Counted from the stretch's first letter, positions 9,705 to 17,543 are shown. The stretch: DNA of 28,484 nt from CAZVXI01 sp964631295 (GCA_964631295.1 CAZVXI010000028.1:1-28484); one strand, 5' to 3'. The notes: generated by a model from the sequence alone, not told the origin. Made by a program: numbers and translations.

Positions 9705-9917
9705 GGCGGGAAAGGTGCACAACACATCAGCGACGGCAACGCTAGCCGCTTCGTCGGCAATGTGCGCTGACGACTCATGCACAAACACACATCTTCATGC
9801 ACGCGCACTTGCGAGTCAGTCTCAAGTGCTGCGCGACGCGGGAGGACCGGGCACGCGCTGCTCGATCGCAGCGGCGCACGTGTCGGCCTGCCGATGATCG
9901 AAGCTCGCCCAGCAGCA

Positions 9918-10916
9918 TCAGTATGATCGCGTGATGACTTGCTCTGCCAGTTCCAGCAGCAGGTTGCGAGCGGGTGTTTCACGAAGTGCCGCCAGCCGCG
10001 TCCGAGCGTGGTCGACAAACGACCGCGCGATCGACTGTGCATAGCGGATCGACTCGCTCTGCTGCAGGCGGCCTCGCAGTGAGTCAATGTCATTCACTTC
10101 CAGCAACTCCAGCGAGCGGCCGCGTTCAATCGGCTCGACAGTAGCCAGATGATGGATCACCGGAAGAGTGAGTTTGCCTTTGTCGATGTCTCTGCCGAGC
10201 GTCTTGCCAACGCGTTGCTGATCACCGACAAGGTCGAGCAGGTCGTCCTGAATCTGGAACGCGACGCCAAGGTCGATGCCGTAGCGGTGCAGTTGTGCGC
10301 AGGTTGTCTTGCCATCGCAGCCGGACAGGTACGCACCGAGCCGGCACGCTTCTGCGATGAGCGAAGCAGTCTTGCGCCGGATGATCGCGTAATAGGTATC
10401 TTCATCGACAGAGAAATCGCCACGGTGATGAATCTGCATCAGCTCACCTTCGCACAGCGTGTTGGTCACGCCGCCGAGTGAGAGGTTGATCGCGGGATCC
10501 ATCGCGGTGGAGCAGAGGTGAAATGCGTTGGAGATGAGGTAGTCCCCGAGCATGACGGCCGCCTCGTTGCCCCACACAGCGTTGACAGTCGCGCCGCGTC
10601 GGCGCTGGTCGGATTCGTCGAGCACATCATCGTGCACGAGCGTGGCCATGTGGATCATCTCAGTGACGGCCGCCACAATCCGATGCTGATCCGTCAGCGT
10701 GCGGGCGAGGTCGCTTTCATCCGCATCAATCAGCCCGCTGAGCAGTACCAGCGTCGGGCGCAGCATCTTTCCGCGATATCGCTCGATATGCAGACAAAGG
10801 CGGTTCACCGATGACAACTCGCTGGCGAGCTGGCGCTCGAAAACCCGGGCGACTTCCTCGAGTTGGCCGGCAAGCAGCTCGGCGATCGGCCGGTGGATGG
10901 CAGCGAGATTCAGCAT
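9918..10916 (-). CDS. Trans-polyprenyl diphosphate synthase (IspB/HepT-like)
   Basis: Head-to-tail prenyltransferase that extends farnesyl or geranyl diphosphate with isopentenyl diphosphate to make a long quinone side chain or similar polyprenyl product in the cytoplasm. The 332 residues are the normal length. Visible motifs are G49-K-M-L-R-P, the first aspartate-rich motif HDDVLDESDQRRG (D96, D97, D100), KTASL at 182, and the second aspartate-rich motif QIQDDLLD (D224, D225, D228) followed by GKxxGRDIxxGKxTLP. No bulky aromatic pair sits just before the first DDxxD (sequence HMATLVHDD), which fits a long-chain rather than C15 or C20 product. That is an inference, so I give no exact chain length or gene symbol. 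It follows the small membrane-protein gene by 33 bases on the same strand. Confidence 0.93.
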   Translation of the reverse strand: MLNLAAIHRPIAELLAGQLEEVARVFERQLASELSSVNRLCLHIERYRGKMLRPTLVLLSGLIDADESDLARTLTDQHRIVAAVTEMIHMATLVHDDVLDESDQRRRGATVNAVWGNEAAVMLGDYLISNAFHLCSTAMDPAINLSLGGVTNTLCEGELMQIHHRGDFSVDEDTYYAIIRRKTASLIAEACRLGAYLSGCDGKTTCAQLHRYGIDLGVAFQIQDDLLDLVGDQQRVGKTLGRDIDKGKLTLPVIHHLATVEPIERGRSLELLEVNDIDSLRGRLQQSESIRYAQSIARSFVDHARTRLAALRETPARNLLLELAEQVITRSY

Positions 10917-10949
10917 CCGGCGATTGTAGGTTCATGCCGGCAACCACGG

Positions 10950-11465
10950 TCAGCCCAGCAGCGCCGCGAGTACGATCAGCGCGCCCACGAGCATGAAGAG
11001 GTTGAGCACCGCGAAGACAATCCCGTCAACGACTTCCATGTCGAAGATGACGGCGATCAGGATCGCCAGCGACAGCCCGCCGATGATGTACGCAAAACAG
11101 GCCAGTGGCGCGAAGATAGTCATGATGGGCATGACAACCGCGTAGATGCCGGCGAGTCGCAGCAGTGCGAGCCAGAGGTTCCCTGCATCGCTCTGAAACA
11201 GAGCACAGACGATCAGCATCACGCCGATGCCGACGATCGAGAGCATGCCGATCGCGATGAGGTTGATTGGGATCGAAATCACGCCGGCAATAATCCCGCC
11301 AGCGGACATCGTGGCGATCCCGGCTGAAACCAGCAGGCCGCCGCCGAGCATGATCAGAGGCGTGTAGTACGACCAGCGGTGGCCCAGTTCCGCCTCCTCA
11401 CGAGCGCCCTCAAGCAGCGACTGTCGATGAGCATCGGTGAATCGTGGATCGTGAACTGGTGACAC
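10950..11465 (-). CDS. Hypothetical multi-pass membrane protein
   Basis: I do not recognise a family. As read from the GTG at 11465 the protein has 171 residues. A charged N-terminus (SPVHDPRFTDAHRQSLLEGAREEAELGHRW) is followed by about five hydrophobic segments, and it ends in LIVLAALLG. I chose this start because AAGGGG lies eight bases upstream and an extended -10 element sits at 11501-11509. The longer frame, up to 11885, would run through that promoter and into the divergent methyltransferase gene, and its added residues are Arg/Ser/Cys-rich and non-coding in character. An ATG at 11558 is the alternative. It lies 33 bases upstream of the polyprenyl synthase gene on the same strand, so the two are probably cotranscribed. 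Confidence 0.65.
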   Translation of the reverse strand: MSPVHDPRFTDAHRQSLLEGAREEAELGHRWSYYTPLIMLGGGLLVSAGIATMSAGGIIAGVISIPINLIAIGMLSIVGIGVMLIVCALFQSDAGNLWLALLRLAGIYAVVMPIMTIFAPLACFAYIIGGLSLAILIAVIFDMEVVDGIVFAVLNLFMLVGALIVLAALLG

Positions 11466-11500
11466 AGCCTCGGCCCCTTCGTGTGCTTTGGTTCGCGGAC

Positions 11501-11509
11501 AGCATAACA
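11501..11509 (-). promoter_or_regulatory. Possible extended -10 promoter for the 10950-11465 gene
   Basis: On the minus strand the sequence reads TGTTATGCT, that is TG, one base, then TATGCT. The predicted transcription start, near 11494, would leave a leader of about 30 bases with a Shine-Dalgarno before the GTG at 11465. There is no good -35 element, so the call rests on the extended -10 alone. Confidence 0.35.
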
Positions 11510-11556
11510 CATGACGAATGCATCGCACGGGTCGAAAGTCGCTACACTTCCGCTCC

Positions 11557-12420
11557 ATGACAAAGACGCAGACCAAGAGCAAACGTCGTCGCAAGAAGGA
11601 CGATGTCAACAAGAAGAAGAAAGGCTGGCGCACCGCCAAGACCAGCGATCGCCACGAGCTGTACGAACTCTCCGTACAGGAGCCCGAGTCGGAACTCGAC
11701 TTGATCGATCGGGTCTGGTCGGAACTGCGCGACCGAAAGTGCCTGAGTATCCGCGAAGACTTCTGCGGCACCGCACAGGTCTGCATGGCGTGGGCCAGGC
11801 ATCGCCCGGAAAACACCGCCGTCGGCGTCGACCTCGACCCGGAAGTGCTCAACTGGGGCCGGGCGCGCATTCCAGAGCGGCTCAACGATGATCAGGCGTC
11901 GCGCGTCACGCTCATCGAAGGAGATGTACGCACCACCGATGGCGACCCGGTTGACAGCGTGTGCGCGATGAACTTCAGTTACTACCTTTTCCGGACCCGC
12001 GATGACCTGCGAGAGTACTTCAAGAGTGCGTACAGGCACCTGAAGGACGATGGCCTGTTTCTGCTCGACGCGTACGGCGGGTCGGAATCGTTCGCGGAAA
12101 TCGAGGAAGAACGCCACCTCGATGGCTTCACCTATGTCTGGGAGCAACACCGCTATTTCCCCGTGACAGGCGAGGCAATCAACTACATCCACTTCCGCTT
12201 CCCTGATGGTTCGGAAATGGAGAAGGCCTTTGAGTACCCATGGCGGCTGTGGACCCTGCCGGAAATACAGGAGGTGCTGCTCGAGGCGGGCTTCAGCAAC
12301 GTGACCGTCTTCTGGGAAGGCACCGATGAAGAAACTGGCGAGGGTGACGGCGAATGGACCATCACCGACGAGGGCGAGACGTGCGAGGGCTGGATCGCAT
12401 ATCTCGCTGCCGAGAAGTAG
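11557..12420 (+). CDS. Class I SAM-dependent methyltransferase with basic N-terminal tail
   Basis: A predicted methyltransferase of 287 residues. The Rossmann core shows motif I as EDFCGTA (67-73), the acidic residue that binds the SAM ribose in VGVDLDP (D92), an IEGDVR strand (120-125), and a motif IV-like DSVCAMNFSYYLF. The substrate is unknown. The first 24 residues are very basic (TKSKRRRKK, KKKKGW) and probably disordered, so contact with nucleic acid or ribosomes is possible but unproven. I chose the ATG at 11557; the frame opens at 11518 but those residues look non-coding. No Shine-Dalgarno is visible, and a TACACT hexamer eight bases before the ATG could give a leaderless message. A strong intrinsic terminator follows 24 bases after the stop. 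Confidence 0.85.
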   Translation: MTKTQTKSKRRRKKDDVNKKKKGWRTAKTSDRHELYELSVQEPESELDLIDRVWSELRDRKCLSIREDFCGTAQVCMAWARHRPENTAVGVDLDPEVLNWGRARIPERLNDDQASRVTLIEGDVRTTDGDPVDSVCAMNFSYYLFRTRDDLREYFKSAYRHLKDDGLFLLDAYGGSESFAEIEEERHLDGFTYVWEQHRYFPVTGEAINYIHFRFPDGSEMEKAFEYPWRLWTLPEIQEVLLEAGFSNVTVFWEGTDEETGEGDGEWTITDEGETCEGWIAYLAAEK

Positions 12421-12444
12421 AAGACAGACAATCAAAGTTCCCAT

Positions 12445-12480
12445 GCCCCGGGCGACTCTGTCCGGGGCTTGTCTTTTTTT
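12445..12480 (+). terminator. Rho-independent terminator after the methyltransferase gene
   Basis: Perfect seven-base stem GCCCCGG (12445-12451) and CCGGGGC (12462-12468) around a ten-base loop, followed by TTGTCTTTTTTT. It separates the methyltransferase transcript from the ArsR unit that begins 49 bases later. Confidence 0.9.
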
Positions 12481-12491
12481 GAGGAAAGTGA

Positions 12492-12519
12492 TTGACGGTC
12501 GTCGATCAACAGGTAACCT
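12492..12519 (+). promoter_or_regulatory. Promoter of the ArsR-AHSA1 unit
   Basis: TTGACG (12492-12497) and TAACCT (12514-12519) are separated by 16 bases. Transcription would start at about 12526-12529, at or next to the ATG at 12529. The message is then leaderless or nearly so, which agrees with the lack of a Shine-Dalgarno. Confidence 0.55.
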
Positions 12520-12528
12520 AATGGTTAC
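12513..12528. promoter_or_regulatory. Inverted-repeat operator abutting the arsR start codon
   Basis: GTAACC (12513-12518), four bases TAAT, then GGTTAC (12523-12528): perfect six-base arms with dyad symmetry. It covers the proposed -10 hexamer and ends one base before the ATG. A winged-helix dimer bound here would block RNA polymerase, so I infer autorepression by the ArsR protein it precedes. Confidence 0.7.
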
Positions 12529-12942
12529 ATGACGCCGGACTCCATGGATTCTCTGTTCCAGGCGTTGGCCAGTCAGGCTCGGCGGCTGATCCTCGACATC
12601 GTGCGGGACAAGCCGGGCTGCAATGTGAATGACGTGTGCGAGCACTTCGACATGAGCCGAATCGCCGTGATGAAACACCTGCGGATCCTGGAAGAGGCGG
12701 ACCTGCTCATCTCCCGCAAGGAAGGCCGGCAGCGGCGGCTGTTCTTCAATGCCACGCCAATCCAGATGATCTACGACCGATGGACGACGCAGTTCAGCGC
12801 GCTCTGGGCCAGTCGCCTCACGGGCATCAAGTACGCCGTCGAATCGAAGGGTGAATCAGAACAGGCGCCACGCGCGCGCAGGAAACCAGCGCGCAAGGCA
12901 ATGCAGACAACCACAAAGAAGAGGCGCAGGAAACACACGTGA
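12529..12942 (+). CDS. ArsR-family winged-helix transcriptional regulator
   Basis: A repressor-type regulator of 137 residues. The winged-helix domain (about 5-85) has the typical start (FQALASQARRLILDIV), a recognition helix (CEHFDMSRIAVMKHLRIL) and a wing (LLISRKEGRQRRLFFNA). There is no Cys pair such as the ELCVC metal site, so this is the metal-independent type usually found beside AHSA1/SRPBCC genes. The C-terminal tail of about 30 residues is strongly basic (RARRKPARKA...TTKKRRRKHT), which is unusual for the family. The ATG at 12529 sits next to the inverted repeat. Its stop overlaps the start of the SRPBCC gene, so the two are coupled. Confidence 0.88.
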   Translation: MTPDSMDSLFQALASQARRLILDIVRDKPGCNVNDVCEHFDMSRIAVMKHLRILEEADLLISRKEGRQRRLFFNATPIQMIYDRWTTQFSALWASRLTGIKYAVESKGESEQAPRARRKPARKAMQTTTKKRRRKHT

Positions 12943-13490
12943 TGCACGCAACAGAAGCACAAACAGACGATGCCACTCGGGCCGTCTTCCGCATTCACAT
13001 CAATGGAACCATGGAAGCCGTCTGGCATGAGATTACCCGGACAGATGCAGCGCAAAAGTGCATGTTCGATATGCAACTGCATACGCCGGGCCTCGAACCG
13101 GGCGCGCCGATGCAGATGCGCTCAGTCGATGGCAAGTACACCGGCGTCGTCGGCGAAGTCATCGACTACGACCCGCCCCGTTTGTACAGCCACACGTTCC
13201 GCTTCACGCAGTTCGACGATCCGCCGTGCATTGTGCGATACGAACTGGAAGAAGCCGAGCAGGGCGGCGTGAACTTCACGCTCACACTCGAAGACCTGCC
13301 GGTTGGCACGAAGACGGCCAAGCAGATGGTCCGTGGTGGCACGATGATCGTCAACACGCTCAAGAACATGGTCGAGAGAGGCAAACCGTCGTTCGGCGTG
13401 CGCATGCTGTACGTGATGTTCAAGTGCATGGCATTCATGACGCCAAAAAAATGTCGGGCCGAGAACTGGCCGCTTGAACGAACCGCCTGA
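12942..13490 (+). CDS. AHSA1/SRPBCC domain protein
   Basis: A START-like helix-grip protein of 182 residues: FRIHINGTMEAVWHEIT opens the fold, the WxxxT-like first helix is followed by GxxxQMRS and GKYTGVVGEV strands and by PPRLYSHTFRF, and a long C-terminal helix (MVRGGTMIVNTLKNMVERGK) closes the pocket. Members bind small hydrophobic ligands; none can be named here. The start is either the GTG at 12939 or the ATG at 12942. I report the ATG, which shares one base with the arsR stop (TGATG); AGGA upstream fits both. Pairing with ArsR is widespread, and the regulator probably controls this gene. A short extension after the helix ends in KKCRAENWPLERTA. Confidence 0.85.
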   Translation: MHATEAQTDDATRAVFRIHINGTMEAVWHEITRTDAAQKCMFDMQLHTPGLEPGAPMQMRSVDGKYTGVVGEVIDYDPPRLYSHTFRFTQFDDPPCIVRYELEEAEQGGVNFTLTLEDLPVGTKTAKQMVRGGTMIVNTLKNMVERGKPSFGVRMLYVMFKCMAFMTPKKCRAENWPLERTA

Positions 13491-13573
13491 GTGACAAGAC
13501 ACACGAGCCGCGCCGGCGGTGGGACACGCCGCGGTTGATTCACATGACTCAAGATTGAAAAAGGGAAGAAGCC

Positions 13574-13993
13574 ATGATCCGAAGTATCGCTTCCATTCTC
13601 GTGCCCGTTGTTGTGTGGGGCGTTCTCTGGGTTGGTTCAGCGCAGGTTGCCGCCGCGGTGGTGCCAGATGCGTTCGACGAGAACGCCATCCCCGCCGGGC
13701 CGTGGATTCTCGGCGTGTTCATCGGCCTGAGCATGCTGCTGTCAGTGGTGGCCGGCTGGCTGGGCGGAAAGATCGCGCCCCGGGCAATCATGAAACACGT
13801 GCTGATACTGAGCATCGTGCAGTTGGTGATCGGCATCGCCGTCCAGGCGAGCGTCTGGGATCAGATGCCGCTCTGGTACCACCTGCCGTTCCTCGCGCTG
13901 GTCATGCCGATGCATCTGCTCGGCGGGCGGCTGGCAGGGCCCGCCCGGCAAGCAAGCACCCCGGCCGGATCATCCAGAATCTCGGCCGCATGA
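13574..13993 (+). CDS. Small membrane protein of the ArsR-AHSA1 unit
   Basis: A protein of 139 residues with four predicted membrane helices (about 7-28, 44-65, 75-93 and 102-120); the first may instead be a signal sequence. I recognise no named family, and no catalytic residues stand out. GGGAAGA lies five bases before the ATG, giving a solid start. It follows the SRPBCC gene by 83 bases on the same strand with no terminator between, so it is likely the third gene of that unit and may share its repressor. Confidence 0.75.
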   Translation: MIRSIASILVPVVVWGVLWVGSAQVAAAVVPDAFDENAIPAGPWILGVFIGLSMLLSVVAGWLGGKIAPRAIMKHVLILSIVQLVIGIAVQASVWDQMPLWYHLPFLALVMPMHLLGGRLAGPARQASTPAGSSRISAA

Positions 13994-14150
13994 CCTGACC
14001 AACTGAAACTCCTGCGCATGCGCAAGCCGTGCGCCCGACCAGCCCCCACGGCCGGGTGCCCGGCTTCGCGCCCACTCGGGATCGGGTCTGATATGTCGAT
14101 CGCGCTCGCTGGATTACAGACTTCGGCCAAGTCGGCGGCGTCAACGTCCG

Positions 14151-14660
14151 ATGAAACGTGGCATGTCCGCCTCTGGCCAGCCCAACGCGTACCTCAAGAC
14201 GAGGATCATGACCGCGAGCCCCGCGCAGTTGCGTGGCATGCTGCTCGATGGTGCCGTCCGATTCGCGCGGACAGGTCGAGATGGACTTGCCGAACAAGAC
14301 TTCGAAAAGGCCTACAACGGCATCCACCGCTGCCAGAAAATCCTCATGGAACTGCTCGAAGGCCTCGATCCGTCAGTCGATCGTGAACTCTGCGAGCGCT
14401 TAAGCAGCCTGTACCTTTTCCTCTACACGCAACTCATGAAGGCGACCACCGAGCGTGACCCGAAGGTCGTCGATGAAGTCATTCGCCTGCTGGAGTTCGA
14501 ATGTGAAACATGGCGGATGTTGATGGAGCGACTTGCTGAAGATGAGCAGGCACCATCAGCCGCGGCGTCGATGCCGACCGCCGAGCCGAAGGCATCGTCA
14601 ACCTCAACGAACACTCAGGCTGCATCAATGCCGGGCACCACACTCAGCATTCAGGGCTGA
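14151..14660 (+). CDS. fliS: Flagellar export chaperone FliS
   Basis: A cytoplasmic chaperone that keeps flagellin unpolymerised before export by the flagellar type III system. The recognition pattern is NAYLKTRIMTASPAQLRGMLLDGAVRFA, equivalent to the family start Y-x(6)-T-A-S-P-x(2)-L-x(2)-ML-x-DGA. A helical bundle (about 20-130) follows, with a Ser/Thr/Ala-rich tail of about 40 residues that most FliS proteins lack. Either the ATG at 14151 or that at 14163 could start it; neither has a clear Shine-Dalgarno. It stands alone here, with no flagellin, fliD or other flagellar gene in the window. The 157 bases upstream hold two small palindromes but no recognisable flagellar promoter. Confidence 0.85.
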   Translation: MKRGMSASGQPNAYLKTRIMTASPAQLRGMLLDGAVRFARTGRDGLAEQDFEKAYNGIHRCQKILMELLEGLDPSVDRELCERLSSLYLFLYTQLMKATTERDPKVVDEVIRLLEFECETWRMLMERLAEDEQAPSAAASMPTAEPKASSTSTNTQAASMPGTTLSIQG

Positions 14661-14693
14661 AGTGTTCTCTCCGACTCAAACGAACACGCAAGA

Positions 14694-15206
14694 TCACCTG
14701 CGATCCGGTGCTGAACTGAACCGCCGCGTCTCGCTGCTGCGCACGCGCGGCTGTAACTCGGGGTTGTCATCCGTGGTCTCAGCACGTTTCAACACGAGGC
14801 GCATGTTCAGCGTTGTGTCAGGCGGGACAGTCCCATCCGCGTAGCCCGCCCTTCCCCAGTGGCGCTGCGGCGGACAGGAGATCACCTTCACGCCACCCTC
14901 GCGCATGCCAGCGACAGCCTCGTCAATCCCGCGGATAACCGCACCCTGGCCGAGGATGAAACTGAACGCCGAATCGCGCAGCAACGTCTCACCTGAGCCC
15001 GGGAAGAACACATGGTAATCGACGGTGACGAGCATGCCGTTCTCTGCGACGCTGCCATAGCCGGTGGTCTCACTGAGAACATCCATCGGCGTTTCGTCGA
15101 GGTCAATCTCCGGCCCCTCGCAGCCGATCAGCAGCAGCCCGGTGATCAGGCTGATCATCAAGCACGCGGCACGCGAACAAAGAACGCTGGACATAAAGTG
15201 ATTCAT
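14694..15206 (-). CDS. Lipoprotein FKBP-type peptidyl-prolyl isomerase-like protein
   Basis: A predicted periplasmic lipoprotein of 170 residues. The signal peptide ends in a lipobox (LLLIGC, acylated Cys29), with an FKBP domain at about 60-155. Recognisable FKBP elements are VDYHVFF, FSFILGQGAVIRGIDEAVAGMREGG, CPPQRHWGRAGYADGTVPP and TTLNMRLVLKR. Residues usual for FKBP isomerase activity are altered: the FD of the FDSS turn is missing, the pocket-floor Trp after VIxG is Ile, and the Tyr of LxYG is Trp. It may be a weak isomerase or a chaperone. I chose the ATG at 15206 because the signal peptide begins there; the frame upstream overlaps the pyrophosphorylase gene. No RBS is visible. It lies 91 bases after the pyrophosphorylase gene. 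Confidence 0.83.
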   Translation of the reverse strand: MNHFMSSVLCSRAACLMISLITGLLLIGCEGPEIDLDETPMDVLSETTGYGSVAENGMLVTVDYHVFFPGSGETLLRDSAFSFILGQGAVIRGIDEAVAGMREGGVKVISCPPQRHWGRAGYADGTVPPDTTLNMRLVLKRAETTDDNPELQPRVRSSETRRFSSAPDRR

Positions 15207-15297
15207 CGACGTGTCTGCGCCCGGACGTGCGACGCCCATGCGCGCTCGGCGAACTGCCGTTGCCGATTGTGCCGGTTGTGCGGTTCGGGCAGGACGC

Positions 15298-16731
15298 TTA
15301 CAACGCGATGTCAGCATCGGCCCGGATAACCTCTGGCAGCTTCGCATCGGGCAGATCCTGCGGGCAGGTGGCCGTCAGCGGGCTGATCTCGATTCGTGCG
15401 AGCACGTGACCGTCTGCGCCGCGCGGAACCTGCCGGCCTCGATCCTCCAGCCAGGTCGCGAAATGGTCTGACTGCAACTGCCGACTACTCCGCGCCGAGT
15501 CGTCGCCATCCGCGTTCTTGATCGGCGCGAACTCATGCTCGCGGCGCGTTTCGTACACAAGCGACCGTTCCGCGAGGGGGATGGCGTCGAACACGAAGGT
15601 CTCGAGTTTTACCGCATTCGGCTCACTGGGCGTGATGCGCTCACCTGTGTGGGGATCAATGTGCACGACTTTCTTCTCTGCCCGGTGGTAGGGCAAGGCG
15701 AAGTGCGCTGCGTCATCGGTCAGTTGCTTCACAAACGCGACGCTCATCATGTGCACCGCGATCGAGCCGGCATTGAATCGAAGCGAGCCATCGGGGTGCG
15801 TCTGCTCGGCAAGTTCCTGTGGCAGGTCAGAATACTCGATGACCATCGTCTTGCCGCCACTTGTGCAGAAAACGCCGACCTTCTCAGCCGCGTGGCGTTT
15901 GGCGACCATCTTGCTCGAAATCTGTGCGCTACTCTCCTGCGCGTTGGCGTGGAGACCGACAAACGCCGGATCGACAACCTGCACGAGCGGGTTATCCACC
16001 TGAAAGTAACTGATGTGCTCGATGCCGCGGCTGGCCATGTCTTCGATGGCACCATTCGCGCGAAGCGCCTTCAACGAACCACCATGGCCATCAGGGCTGA
16101 GCGCAAGATCATGCTTGTCCGCGAGGAGCATCTTCGATGTGTTGATATCAAACGATGGCATCATGCCCTGCGGGAACATGAAGATATTCGACCGCCGCAG
16201 GCCGAAGCAGTTGTTGTCACGGAAGAAGTCGCGCGTGGCTGCATCGTTGATCGGACTCGTCATGATGTACCACGGGATCACCACGCCGTAACGCTCCTGC
16301 GCGGCCCGAATCTGCTCTGCGAAGACAGCAAACAGCGGCTTGCCGGTGACGGGAGTCGCGGGAAATGTGCCTTTTGGGCCGTTCCAGCCAAGGCGGGTCC
16401 CCTGCCCTCCTGCCACGGTGAAGGCAGCGAGTTTTCCTTCGCGAACGAGCGTTTCTCCTGCTGCGTGGTGTTCGCGTGCCCCGGTGCCTGCAGCGTCCGT
16501 CTCGTGCGCACAGCACTCGGCCGGCTCGAGGTCGCGAGGCGTTGTGGCGTCGGGCCGATGGCGCACGTGCGACTCGATCAGGCCGGGCAGCGCATCAAGA
16601 TCGAGCGATTCAATCTGATCGAGCAAGTGCCGCTGCTGCGCTGCGTCGAGTTCATCAACGAATCGCAACACATGGCCCTGGTCGATCGCATTGAGTATCT
16701 CAGTGAGTTGAGCAAGCCTCGCGTCAGACAT
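15298..16731 (-). CDS. UDP-N-acetylglucosamine/UDP-sugar pyrophosphorylase (UDPGP family)
   Basis: A cytoplasmic uridylyltransferase of 477 residues that makes a UDP-sugar from UTP and a sugar 1-phosphate, in the eukaryote-like UAP1/AGX family rather than the GlmU type. The nucleotide-binding signature is VAGGQGTRLGWNGPKG (106-121). Further family blocks are FPQGMMPSFD (186-195), SPDGHGG (212-218), QVDNPL (244-249) and the late KLETFVFD, typical of sugar-phosphate binding. An N-terminal helical region (1-95) precedes the catalytic fold, as in UAP1. Whether N-acetylglucosamine, N-acetylgalactosamine or glucose is the substrate cannot be settled here. No RBS is evident before the ATG. PhoU lies 94 bases upstream on the same strand. 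Confidence 0.88.
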   Translation of the reverse strand: MSDARLAQLTEILNAIDQGHVLRFVDELDAAQQRHLLDQIESLDLDALPGLIESHVRHRPDATTPRDLEPAECCAHETDAAGTGAREHHAAGETLVREGKLAAFTVAGGQGTRLGWNGPKGTFPATPVTGKPLFAVFAEQIRAAQERYGVVIPWYIMTSPINDAATRDFFRDNNCFGLRRSNIFMFPQGMMPSFDINTSKMLLADKHDLALSPDGHGGSLKALRANGAIEDMASRGIEHISYFQVDNPLVQVVDPAFVGLHANAQESSAQISSKMVAKRHAAEKVGVFCTSGGKTMVIEYSDLPQELAEQTHPDGSLRFNAGSIAVHMMSVAFVKQLTDDAAHFALPYHRAEKKVVHIDPHTGERITPSEPNAVKLETFVFDAIPLAERSLVYETRREHEFAPIKNADGDDSARSSRQLQSDHFATWLEDRGRQVPRGADGHVLARIEISPLTATCPQDLPDAKLPEVIRADADIAL

Positions 16732-16825
16732 GTTGAAGCATCATACCCGCCTGCGCTCCTCGGGTTGACTCATGCGCCAGTCGGCGCGCAGCACACAAAT
16801 GCAATCTGAACGAGCAGCTCGAGTT

Positions 16826-17515
16826 TCAGTTGATGGTCGGTTCCGATGGCTCAGACCACGTCGTGCCGCGATGCTTGACGGTCATGCCCTTGGCGAGGTA
16901 AATCACCTGCATGCAGATGTTCGTGCAGTGGTCTGCCATACGTTCGAGGTTTGCAGTCACGCGACGGAGCCGGAATGCAAATGGCACCGGGTAATCGCCC
17001 GATGCCACTTTGTGCTGGTTCTCGATATTCAGTTCCTGTTTGAACTGCTCGACCGTTTCGTCATAGCGAAGAACCTTGTTCGCGAGATCGGGGTCGAGCT
17101 CTGCAAGTGCTTTGCGCGTCTCGCGGAGCATGCCGATCACACTGTTGGCCATCACACGAAACGTGTTCGGCACTTCGGGTGACTCATCGTCGGCGAGCTC
17201 GACAACACCTGCCACGTTGACTGCACAATCCGCGATGCGCTCGACTTCATTGTTGACCTTGGCAGCCATGAGCACGCTGCGGATTCGCCGCTCATCCTTC
17301 ACGCCCAGCGAGAGCAGTTCCACGCAGCGTCGTTCGATGAGCACGTCGACCTTGTCGATCGCATCGTCATCATCGATGACCTTGCGCGCCTTGTCCTTCT
17401 GGACGTTGAAATATGCCTCAGCCGCGCGGAGGGATAGCTCAATTGCTCGATCGAACTGCAGCACGAGGTCGCTGAGCAGCCGTTCCAGTCTCTGATCAAA
17501 CTCGCCGGTGGGCAT
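16826..17515 (-). CDS. phoU: PhoU-type phosphate regulator
   Basis: A helical cytoplasmic regulator that in studied bacteria restrains phosphate uptake and PhoR signalling. It has 229 residues, the usual length, with two repeats of a three-helix bundle. Each repeat has the metal-binding ExxxD motif: NEVERIADCAVN (E92, D96) and ANLERMADHCTN (E191, D195). I chose the ATG at 17515 because GGAGGAG lies directly upstream; the frame runs back to 17581 but that part lacks family similarity. No pst transporter or phoR/phoB gene is near. It is divergent from pdxJ and followed by the pyrophosphorylase gene. Confidence 0.9.
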   Translation of the reverse strand: MPTGEFDQRLERLLSDLVLQFDRAIELSLRAAEAYFNVQKDKARKVIDDDDAIDKVDVLIERRCVELLSLGVKDERRIRSVLMAAKVNNEVERIADCAVNVAGVVELADDESPEVPNTFRVMANSVIGMLRETRKALAELDPDLANKVLRYDETVEQFKQELNIENQHKVASGDYPVPFAFRLRRVTANLERMADHCTNICMQVIYLAKGMTVKHRGTTWSEPSEPTIN

Positions 17516-17537
17516 GGCTCCTCCGAGATCAACGAAG

Positions 17538-17543
17538 AGTATA
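17538..17543 (-). promoter_or_regulatory. Possible -10 element for phoU
   Basis: The minus strand reads TATACT, 22 bases before the ATG at 17515. That gives a start near 17531 and a short leader holding the GGAGGAG site. No convincing -35 or Pho-box repeat is visible. Confidence 0.35.

Noticed and set aside
11542..12678. Minus-strand open frame of 378 codons across the methyltransferase, terminator and arsR start
   Set aside because: It would run through an intrinsic terminator and an operator and has no recognisable domain.
14100..14160. Flagellar sigma-28 promoter before fliS
   Set aside because: CCGATGA resembles the -10 but overlaps the start codon, and there is no TAAA-type -35 at the right distance.
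15535..16809. Plus-strand open frame of 424 codons opposite the pyrophosphorylase
   Set aside because: The opposite strand has the UDPGP signature and normal family length; this frame shows no motif.
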